DNA from: an uncultured Thermoanaerobaculia bacterium
GTDB lineage: Bacteria; Acidobacteriota; Thermoanaerobaculia; Multivoradales; Multivoraceae
Length of the DNA stretch: 64,000 nucleotides
Assembly: GCA_951813015.1 (NCBI GenBank)
Contig: CATOTG010000008.1
Span: 124,001 to 188,000, forward strand
Direction: 5' to 3'
Shown here: piece by piece, positions 8,102 to 15,550 of the stretch
How the letters are laid out: each line of letters begins with the position of its first letter
Numbering within the stretch: position 1 is the stretch's first letter
The notes under the pieces: model-generated
Seen by the model: the letters and a program-made list of their open reading frames with translations, nothing else
Told to the model about the DNA's origin: nothing
Databases searched by the model: none
Made by a program: the position numbers and the translations under genes

Positions 8102-10099
8102 TCAGGCCGCAAGCCGGTAGGCGATCAGCTCGAACGGCGCGCCGCGTCCGCCGAGCGCGAACACCAGGTATTGCCGGCCGTGATGCAGGAAGGTGATCGG
8201 ACTGCCGTCGGTGTGCGCCGGCAGCTCGATTTCGCCAACGAGTTCTCCCGTCGCCTTGTCGAACGCCCGCAGCGCCGGCGTCTCGACGCGCCAGTCGTCG
8301 CGTCCCGCGCCCTCGGCCGTGGCCTCCCGGTCGATCCCGCGGAAGGCGAGCGACCGGCCGGCGGTCACGAACAGGAGCGTCTTCGTCGCCACGACGTGGC
8401 CGCGGGCGCCCGAACCGAGCGGCGGCAGGTCGAGCGCGGCCAGGTCCGGATGGCGCCGCGGGCCGTAGCCCAGGGGCACGGTCCAGGCGATCTCGCCGCG
8501 GTTCAACTCGTAGGCGGTGATCCGGGAGTAGGGCGGCTTGACCAGGGGCAGGTCGCGGGGCCCGCGGACATCGCTGTTGATGCGGCCGACGTAGTCGAAG
8601 GACGACCGGCTCGGGTCCGGCTTGCGCAGCGTGTTGACCACGGGCCAGGTGAAGGACGGCACGTAGAGCATGCCGGTCTCCGGGTCGAACGCGCCGCCGG
8701 GCCAGCTTGCGCCGCCGCCGTAGCCGGGCATCAGAAACGTGCCGCGTTCCGTGGGCGGCGTGAACATCGGGCCGTACTGGTACCGGGAGAGAATCGCCAT
8801 CGCCTCGGCGCGGAGTTCCGGCGTGAAGTCGATCAGATCGTCCGGGCCGATGCCCTGGCGTTCGAAGGCCGGCGGCCTGGTGGGGAAGGGCTGCGTCGGC
8901 GATGTCCGCTCGCCGACGATGCCGGACTGCGGCACTTCGCGCTCCAGGATCGGCCAGACGTCTTCGCCGGTGCGGGCGTCGAAGACGTAGAGGAAGCCCT
9001 GCTTGGACAGCTGCATCGCCGCGCGGATCGCACGGCCCTCGACCTCGATGTCGCCGATGATCGCCGGCGTCGGCAGGTCGTAGTCCCACAGGCCGTGGTG
9101 GACCGTCTGGAAGTGCCAGCGCCGCTCGCCGGTCTCGCAGTCGACCGCGACGAGCGACTCGGCGTAGAGGTTGTCGCCGAGGCGGTGCCCGCCGTACCAG
9201 TCGTTGGTCGGCGTTCCGAACGGCAGGTAGGCGAGGCCGAGCTTTGGGTCCGCACTCATCAGGGTCCATACGTTCGTGTTGCCGCTGACCTTCCACGAAC
9301 CGTTCTCCCACGTATCGCGCCCGGGTTCCCCCTCCTGCGGGACGGAGTGGAAGGTCCAGAGCTGCTCCCCGGTGCGGACGTCGAATCCGCGCACGTCCCC
9401 CGGCGGCGCCTCCGGCGCGCGCGGACCGTCCGAGATCGAAGAACCGACGATCGCCACGTCGCGGCACAGCGTGACCGGCGAACTCACGCTGTAGACCCGG
9501 CGCGACACCTCCCGGTGCAGACCGAGGGTGAGGTCCACGGCGCCGCCGTCTCCGAACGACGCGATCGGTTCGCCGCTCAGCGTGTCGACCGCCCGCAGGA
9601 AGGAGTCGCCTCCAGCCCACACCAGCCGGCCGCCTTCGCCGGGCAGGTCCGGGTCCTTCCAGTACGCGGCGCCCCGGTGGGTGAAGCCGAGGTTCGTCGG
9701 CCGGCCGTGAACGTAGGCTTTCGGATCGTAGGTCCAGAAGCTCTTCCCCTGCTCGATATCGATCGCCGCGATCTGCCCGTAGCCGGTCGTCACATAGAGC
9801 CGGTCACCCACCTTGATCGGAATCGCCTCATGGTTCCGCGGCGCCATGCGCCGCCCGCCCGTTTCGCCATCCCCGGTCATCAGCTCATTGTCCGGCGACG
9901 ACCATCGCCAGGCGACCTCGAGCTCCCCGAAGTTGTCCCGATCGATCTGCTCAAGCGGCGCGTACCGCTGACTCGCGTTGTTGCCCGTGGCGACGAGCCA
10001 GTCCGTGTCCAAGGGCTCCTGGGCGAAAGCCGTGCCCCCGATCGCCAACGCAAGCCCGACTGGCAGCCACCTCACCCGACAACACCCGTGGATGAGCAT
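8102..10099 (-). CDS. PQQ-dependent dehydrogenase, beta-propeller quinoprotein
   Basis: A 665-aa exported enzyme of the glucose/alcohol quinoprotein dehydrogenase type. A signal peptide (WLPVGLALAIGGTAFAQ) ends near residue 26. The mature part opens with GNNASQRYAPLEQIDRDNF, typical of the first propeller blade. Repeating W-motifs follow (for example GEQLWTFHSV, GERRWHFQTV, GEIAWTVPLG), as does HHGLWDYD, conserved near the PQQ site in membrane glucose dehydrogenase relatives. No heme c domain or N-terminal membrane domain is present, so electrons must leave through another carrier. ATG 10099 has a TACTGT box six bases upstream and no Shine-Dalgarno. The first ~129 codons plus the upstream region are duplicated at 14896-15397. 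The sugar or alcohol substrate cannot be read from the sequence. Confidence 0.9.
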   Translation of the reverse strand: MLIHGCCRVRWLPVGLALAIGGTAFAQEPLDTDWLVATGNNASQRYAPLEQIDRDNFGELEVAWRWSSPDNELMTGDGETGGRRMAPRNHEAIPIKVGDRLYVTTGYGQIAAIDIEQGKSFWTYDPKAYVHGRPTNLGFTHRGAAYWKDPDLPGEGGRLVWAGGDSFLRAVDTLSGEPIASFGDGGAVDLTLGLHREVSRRVYSVSSPVTLCRDVAIVGSSISDGPRAPEAPPGDVRGFDVRTGEQLWTFHSVPQEGEPGRDTWENGSWKVSGNTNVWTLMSADPKLGLAYLPFGTPTNDWYGGHRLGDNLYAESLVAVDCETGERRWHFQTVHHGLWDYDLPTPAIIGDIEVEGRAIRAAMQLSKQGFLYVFDARTGEDVWPILEREVPQSGIVGERTSPTQPFPTRPPAFERQGIGPDDLIDFTPELRAEAMAILSRYQYGPMFTPPTERGTFLMPGYGGGASWPGGAFDPETGMLYVPSFTWPVVNTLRKPDPSRSSFDYVGRINSDVRGPRDLPLVKPPYSRITAYELNRGEIAWTVPLGYGPRRHPDLAALDLPPLGSGARGHVVATKTLLFVTAGRSLAFRGIDREATAEGAGRDDWRVETPALRAFDKATGELVGEIELPAHTDGSPITFLHHGRQYLVFALGGRGAPFELIAYRLAA

Positions 10100-10105
10100 C
10101 GACGA

Positions 10106-10111
10106 ACAGTA
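10106..10111 (-). promoter_or_regulatory. -10 box next to the PQQ dehydrogenase start
   Basis: TACTGT on the minus strand, six bases from ATG 10099; suggests a leaderless mRNA. The same box and spacing are kept in the duplicated copy upstream of ATG 15272. Confidence 0.4.
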
Positions 10112-10229
10112 GCAGCGAGGTCTGTCCCCGGTTCGTCGACACCGTCCAGCCCGCGCAGGGCCACAGGGGGGTGTAGGGGTCCCGGCGGGCTCAAAGCGAG
10201 CGACGCCCGACGCCCGACGCGCGCCGCCG

Positions 10230-12419
10230 CTAGCCGCTGAGCCGGCCGCCGGCAGCGGCGGTTTCGCGGAGCAACGGCGCAGCCCGCCACTGGTCGGGGT
10301 CGAAGCGGGCGGCGTAATCGTCGAGGATGCCTGTGATCTTGTCGAGGCCGAACTCGTCGGCCCAGAACATGGGGCCGCCCCGGTAGACGGGCCAGCCGTA
10401 GCCGTTGATCCAGATGACGTCGATGTCGCTGGCGCGCAGCGCGATGCCTTCTTCGAGGATCTTCGCTCCCTCGTTGACGGAGGAGAGCAGGCAGCGGTTC
10501 AGGATCTCCTCGTCGTCGATCTCGCGCTGTTCGATGCCGAGCCGCTCGGCCAGTTCCCGGGCGAGGTCCGGCACCTCCGGGTCGGGCGCCGCGGCTCGTG
10601 TCGCCGGGTCGTGGACGTAGTAGCCGCGGCCCGTCTTCTGGCCCCGCCGGTCGCGCTCGCAGAGCATCTCGCGCAACGTGCTGGACGACGATGTCGCCGC
10701 GTTCCAGCCCACGTCGAGTCCTGCCAGATCGCTCATCCGGAACGGCCCCATCGGCATGCCGAAGTCGTAGAGCACGCGGTCGATGTCCCAGGGCAGCGCT
10801 CCCTCGAGCACGAGGCGGTCCGCCTGCAGTCGGCGCTGGAAGAGCATCCTGTTGCCGACGAAGCCGTGGCAGACGCCCACCGGAACCGGAACCTTGCCGA
10901 TCGTTCGGGAGATCGACATGGCGGTCGCGACCGCGTCCGGCGCGGACTTCTCGCCGCGAACGATTTCGACCAGCTTCATCACGTTGGCGGGGCTGAAGAA
11001 GTGCATGCCCACGACGTCCTCGGGCCGTCTTGTCTCGCCGGCGATCTCGTTCACGTCGAGGTACGACGTATTCGTCGCCAGCAACGCGCCCGGTCTGACG
11101 ATCCGGTCGAGTCCCGCGAACACCTTCTTCTTCAGCTCGATGTCCTCGAACACGGCCTCGATCACCAGGTCGCATTCGGCGAGCGCGTCCCGGTCCGTGC
11201 CGCCCGCAAGAAGGCCCATCCGCTCCTCGACCTGTTCCTGGGTGAAGCGTCCGCGGGAGGCGCTGCGGTCGTAGTTGCGCCGCACGGTGGCAAGACCCCG
11301 GTCGAGCGCCTCGCGGCTCTGCTCGACGATCTGAACCTGCAGGCCGGCGTTGGCGAAGGCCATCGAGATGCCGCCGCCCATCGTGCCGGCGCCGAGGACG
11401 CCGACCCTGGCGATCTCCCGAACCGGCGTGTCCGCGGGAACGTCGGGGATCTTGCGCGCCGCTCGCTCGGCGAAGAAGTAGTAGCGCTGGGCCCGCGACT
11501 GCGGGTCCGCGTGGAGTTGCCGCGACAGCTCCGCTTCCCGCAGGAGGCCCTCGTCGAACGGCAGTTCCGCCGCCGCCTCGATGCACTGGATGCAAACCTC
11601 GGGAGCGTTGAACCCGCGGCTCCTGCGGGCGATCCGGCGGCGGAAGTCGCTGAAGATCCCCGGGTTCTCCCGAACGGCGGCGCGGTGGCTCTCAATGTCG
11701 CGGACCCGGGGCAGGCCGCGGCCCTCGGCCACGGCGCGGAGCGCGAAACGGAACGCGCCGACAGCCAGTCTTCGCCCGGATGGCTCGCCCTGCCGCCGGC
11801 TCCGCCGCTCCAGGGCACCGCCCTGGCTCGTGTTGGCGAGGCGGTCGACGACGCCGTCGATCAGGCCCAGGTCCAGCGCTTCGGCTGCGGTGATGTGTTC
11901 TCCGCTCGTGACCATCTCGAGCGCTCGCGGTACGCCGACCAGGCGGGGCAGGCGCTGGGTGCCGCCGCCGCCCGGCAGGATGCCGAGCTTGACCTCGGGC
12001 AGGCCGAGCCGTGCGTTGGCGTCGGCGACCCGGAAGTGGCAGGCCATCGCCATCTCCAGTCCGCCGCCCAGCGCGGTTCCGTGGATTGCGGCGACGAACG
12101 GCTTGGGCGACTTCTCGATCATCCGACGGACCTCGTTCGTGTCCGGGGGCAACCGCGGCTTGCCGAACTCGCGGATGTCGGCGCCGGCGATGAAGGTCCG
12201 GCCGCGGCAGACGATCACCGCGGCCTGCATCTCGGAATCGTCGGCTACTGCCGGCACCGCCGCCGCGAGGCCTTCGCGCACGTGCTGGCTCAGAGCGTTG
12301 ACCGGCGGATTGTCAATCCAGATCGCGCCGACGACGCCAAGTCCCGGCTCCTCGTGACGTTCGACGGCTACGGACTGGCTCAAGCGCATCGCGGTGTTCT
12401 TCCCATCACTCCGGGCCAT
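10230..12419 (-). CDS. Bifunctional enoyl-CoA hydratase / 3-hydroxyacyl-CoA dehydrogenase (FadB/FadJ type)
   Basis: A 729-aa trifunctional-type enzyme of fatty-acid beta-oxidation. The hydratase half has the oxyanion-hole segment GTALGGGLEMAMAC and the glutamate region LGLPEVKLGILPGGGGTQRL. The dehydrogenase half has the NAD fold GVLGAGTMGGG, the catalytic-His segment GMHFFSPANVMKLVEIVRG and two C-terminal 3HCDH domains, the last with GYGWPVYRGGPMFWAD. ATG 12419 is chosen because AGGAGA lies eight bases upstream; 12440 and 12389 are alternatives. It overlaps the end of VWFA-1 by 14 bases. An odd, Arg/Gly-rich ~25-residue insert (near 190-215) separates hydratase and linker and contains a palindrome at 11810-11826. 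No thiolase partner is next to it. Confidence 0.93.
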   Translation of the reverse strand: MARSDGKNTAMRLSQSVAVERHEEPGLGVVGAIWIDNPPVNALSQHVREGLAAAVPAVADDSEMQAAVIVCRGRTFIAGADIREFGKPRLPPDTNEVRRMIEKSPKPFVAAIHGTALGGGLEMAMACHFRVADANARLGLPEVKLGILPGGGGTQRLPRLVGVPRALEMVTSGEHITAAEALDLGLIDGVVDRLANTSQGGALERRSRRQGEPSGRRLAVGAFRFALRAVAEGRGLPRVRDIESHRAAVRENPGIFSDFRRRIARRSRGFNAPEVCIQCIEAAAELPFDEGLLREAELSRQLHADPQSRAQRYYFFAERAARKIPDVPADTPVREIARVGVLGAGTMGGGISMAFANAGLQVQIVEQSREALDRGLATVRRNYDRSASRGRFTQEQVEERMGLLAGGTDRDALAECDLVIEAVFEDIELKKKVFAGLDRIVRPGALLATNTSYLDVNEIAGETRRPEDVVGMHFFSPANVMKLVEIVRGEKSAPDAVATAMSISRTIGKVPVPVGVCHGFVGNRMLFQRRLQADRLVLEGALPWDIDRVLYDFGMPMGPFRMSDLAGLDVGWNAATSSSSTLREMLCERDRRGQKTGRGYYVHDPATRAAAPDPEVPDLARELAERLGIEQREIDDEEILNRCLLSSVNEGAKILEEGIALRASDIDVIWINGYGWPVYRGGPMFWADEFGLDKITGILDDYAARFDPDQWRAAPLLRETAAAGGRLSG

Positions 12420-14457
12420 TCGATCTGTCTCCTGTTGCAAGAGGCACCGCGCTCCGCAGTTTCAGACCTCGCCTGGTCACCCGGATCTCCGGCTCGACCG
12501 GCGCTCCGCGAGGTTGGTCGCTGTAGTAGGTGAGGACATGCTGGTGGCGCAGGTCCGCTTCGATCCGGTCGAAGATCTGCTCGATGGGTTCGCCCCACCA
12601 CGGCGTGTCGCCGCGGAGTGGAAGACGGAGGAGGCGGCCGCCCGTCTGCTCCGCGATGCGCTGGAGTCGGCTGCGGTCGCTGAAGAGGAACACATCTTCG
12701 GCGTCTTCCGGATCGGATGCGTCGAGCTCGATGAAGTAGATCGGCAGGCCCAGGCGCTCCGCGAACTCGCTGGACTGATCGGGTCGGGAACGGCTGTGTT
12801 GGTCGGCGCCGTCGGTGATGACGACCAGCGCCCGTCGACCGGGTTCGGTGCGGTACTGGAGGAGAGAGAACAGGAGTCCGTCGTTTAAGGCCGTGCCGCC
12901 CATCGGGACGAGGTGGTCGAGTCGGTCGGCCAGCAGCTGGCGGTCCCCCGTAAGCGGCTGGACCAGACGGATCGAGTCGTCGAAGTCGACCAGGAAGGCC
13001 CGGTCGCCCGGCGTGACCGCGGTCTCGAGGAAGCTCCGTGCGATGAACTTCAGGCGGCTCCAGACGGGCAGCATGCTGTCCGACGAGTCGATCGCGAGAC
13101 CAAGTATCAGGGGCACGTCCCAGGCGGTGTGAAGCGCCAACGCGGGCCGCCTCCGGCCGTTGTCGCGGATCTCGAAGTCCTCCGGCGAGAGCCCGCTCAC
13201 CGGGTTCCCTTCGCGGTCCGTAACGAGGACCTGGAACTGGACAAGCTGGACGTCGATCTCGCTCTGATACTCGGCCCCCTGGATGAGTTTGGCGTCCTCT
13301 CGTTCGCGGCCGTTGGCCAGCTTCGCCACGACGCGGATGAAGTCGTCGGCCCGGGCGTCCTCGATCGACGCCTCGACGAGAATTGCGCGGGCTGGGCCGC
13401 CCGGGGACTCTTCGCCAAAGTCGCGTACCGCTTCCACGAGAGACTCGCTGCGGTAGAACTCGACCCGTTCGAGCATCGCCGAGTGCGGCAGCGACACGGA
13501 TGCCGCCACGCGGATAGGGGCGCCCGGGTCCGTCTGCGTTCCGCTGATCTCCCCGATGCGGACCGCGAACGGCCTGTCGATCCGGTTGAGCACGAGCTCG
13601 TCCCGGCCCAGGACCTCGTCGTCTTCGGCGTAGGCCAGGACCTCGAGCGTCTGCCTGCGCGGTGGGTTGGCCAGGCGGATGCGGGTCCGGAACGGGCGCT
13701 TCCGGGCCCGCCCGGTGCGCCTGCCGTCCAGGCTGAACTCGACCTTGACGGTACGCGGGTCGATGACCAAGGTCTGGATCTCGACCCGTCCGGTGAGCAG
13801 CTCGCCGTATCCGCGCGCGGGCGGCACGATCCGGATGGCCGCGGGGGAGGCCGGCAGGTCGTCAGCGTTCGGTGTCGGTCCGGGCCGCTCGTAGACCGTG
13901 TGGATCTGAAGCGAGGGCAGGCCGCGGGGTTCCACGTCGGTCCACCGCACGAGCCACTCGCCGTCCCGGAGGAAGGTCTCCACCTGCCGACTGTCCGCGG
14001 CGACCATCTCGATCGTGAGCTTCTCGCCGGCCTCGAGGATGCTCGCCGTGACACCGCGGCCGAGGCGGTGCTCCTTGCCGTCGATTGGGAGCATCAGCGT
14101 GCCGCCGCGGCTGTCGAGGATGGCGAGTCGGTTCTCGATAGCCCTGATCATCACGGTGGCGAACTTGTCGGCGACGCTCTCTGCGACCGCGCGCATCGAC
14201 GATGCCTGCTCCGGCGCCAGACCGAGGCCCCGGGCCTTCAGGACTGGATGTTCGCTGAACCCGTCGTTCCTGATCCATGGACCGAGGAGCGCGGAGAAGG
14301 CTTGATCCTGGCCGATGGCGGGACCGCCGGTTCCGGGGTCGCCGGGAACCTGCCCCGCGCCGGGCGCCGGGAGGGCCAGCGCCAGCAGCGTCAGCGCCGC
14401 CGAGCGGACGCAGTGCGGGCGCCGCCATGGGCTCCGGTTCTCTGTGTTCCGGGTCAT
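12406..14457 (-). CDS. VWFA-related Acidobacterial domain protein 1 (secreted)
   Basis: A 683-aa exported protein. The signal peptide is near the start (SAALTLLALALPAPGAGQ). The middle (~195-400) is made of beta-rich, Ig-like repeats. A von Willebrand A domain begins near 470 with a complete metal-ion site: DSSDS, a Thr in GGTALNDG and an Asp in ITDGADQHS. The segment QLVQFQVLVTDREGNPV directly before it matches the family described in Acidobacteria (TIGR03436-like). The function of the family is unknown; binding to a surface or a partner protein is inferred from the MIDAS. ATG 14457 is preferred over an upstream start because the signal peptide then has normal length. It lies directly upstream of, and overlaps, the FadB/FadJ gene. 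Confidence 0.9.
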   Translation of the reverse strand: MTRNTENRSPWRRPHCVRSAALTLLALALPAPGAGQVPGDPGTGGPAIGQDQAFSALLGPWIRNDGFSEHPVLKARGLGLAPEQASSMRAVAESVADKFATVMIRAIENRLAILDSRGGTLMLPIDGKEHRLGRGVTASILEAGEKLTIEMVAADSRQVETFLRDGEWLVRWTDVEPRGLPSLQIHTVYERPGPTPNADDLPASPAAIRIVPPARGYGELLTGRVEIQTLVIDPRTVKVEFSLDGRRTGRARKRPFRTRIRLANPPRRQTLEVLAYAEDDEVLGRDELVLNRIDRPFAVRIGEISGTQTDPGAPIRVAASVSLPHSAMLERVEFYRSESLVEAVRDFGEESPGGPARAILVEASIEDARADDFIRVVAKLANGREREDAKLIQGAEYQSEIDVQLVQFQVLVTDREGNPVSGLSPEDFEIRDNGRRRPALALHTAWDVPLILGLAIDSSDSMLPVWSRLKFIARSFLETAVTPGDRAFLVDFDDSIRLVQPLTGDRQLLADRLDHLVPMGGTALNDGLLFSLLQYRTEPGRRALVVITDGADQHSRSRPDQSSEFAERLGLPIYFIELDASDPEDAEDVFLFSDRSRLQRIAEQTGGRLLRLPLRGDTPWWGEPIEQIFDRIEADLRHQHVLTYYSDQPRGAPVEPEIRVTRRGLKLRSAVPLATGDRSNGPE

Positions 14458-14497
14458 GTTGACGTGAGAAAGTCCAATCGGGCGGACGTTCCGGCCC

Positions 14498-15272
14498 CTA
14501 CTCGATCGCCCCAAGCGGCAGGGCGCTGCGCACCTTGAGCCCCTTGTGTTGCACGCGCACGTCGGGTTCCACGGCGGCGCCGAACGGGCGCTCGCTGTAG
14601 TAGGTCAGCACGTACTGCCGCCGGAATTCCTGCTCGATGTGGTCGAACACGCGCGCCATCTGGTCGATCGCAAGACCGAGCGAAAGGGGCACGTCGTTCG
14701 CGACGTAGAGGTTCTCCACCTGGCGTCGCTCGCCGTCCTCGCGGACTTCGAAGTCCTCCCGCGCCATCTCCCGCATCGTCGACGGTCCGTCCTGGTTGCC
14801 CCTCTGGCCGCCGCCGCGTCCCCGTCCGAACCCTCCCTGACCGCCGCCGAACCCTCCCTGACCGCCGCGTCCGCCAGTTCCCCCCTGGCCGAATCGGATC
14901 GTAGGTCCAGGAGCTCTTCCCCTGCTCGATATCGATCGCCGCGATCTGCCCGCAGCCGGTCGTTACGTAGAGCCGGTCGCCCACCTTGATCGGAATCGCC
15001 TCATGGTTCCGCGGCGCGATGCGCCGCCCTCCCGTGTCGCCATCCCCGGTCATCAACTCATTGTCCGGCGACGACCATCGCCAGGCGACCTCGAGCTCCC
15101 CGAAGTTGTCCCGATCGATCTGCTCGAGCGGCGCGTACCGCTGACTCGCGTTGTTGCCCGTGGTGACCGGCCAGTCCGTGTCCAAGGGCTCCTGGGCAAG
15201 AGTCGTGCCCCCGATCGCGAGCGCAAGCCCGACCGGCAGCCACCTCACCCGACGACACCCCTGGCTGAGCAT
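14498..15272 (-). pseudogene. Chimeric remnant: PQQ dehydrogenase N-terminus joined to a deleted VWFA-2 copy
   Basis: Codons ~1-129 from ATG 15272 repeat the start of the PQQ dehydrogenase (signal peptide, NNASQRYAPLEQIDRDNF, KVGDRLYVTTG) with few changes. At about 14896 the match ends and a glycine-rich stretch like that of VWFA-2 follows in a different frame. The rest, to 14498, is VWFA-2 with two internal deletions: MREMARE is joined to DFEVREDGE, and LGLAID to QMARVFDHI, so the metal-ion site is gone. Because the two halves are out of frame, no intact product is expected. The second deletion joint sits on an 8-base identity, GTCGATCG, present at both ends in VWFA-2. See the duplication finding. 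Confidence 0.85.
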
Positions 15273-15397
15273 CGACGAACAGTAGCAGCAAGGTCCGGAC
15301 CGGGTTCGTCGACACCGTCCAGCCCGCGCAGGGCGACCGGAGGGGAGAGGGGCCCCGGCGGGCTCAAGGCGAGCGCCGCCCGACCCGCGCCGCCGCT
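14896..15397 (-). repeat. Duplicated segment of 9723-10230 (PQQ dehydrogenase 5' part and upstream region)
   Basis: From CGGATCGTAGGTCCAG (14896) to GCCGCCGCT (15397) this segment matches 9723-10230 nearly base for base in the coding part and at roughly 85% in the upstream part. The match stops at GCT 15395-15397 and resumes at GCT 18542-18544, beyond the LRR gene. Confidence 0.8.
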
Positions 15398-15550
15398 CGG
15401 CGTTAGCCCAGCAAGATCAAGCACTTCGGTTTTCGGACAAGACCGGCTACACTTCCCCCGCCGCATGCACCGTGCCGCTCGTTTCCCGCTGGCCGCCAGG
15501 CCAGCTCCCCAACCTGACGCCACTGCTGCCTGCCTTCAAAGGAGAGTGTG

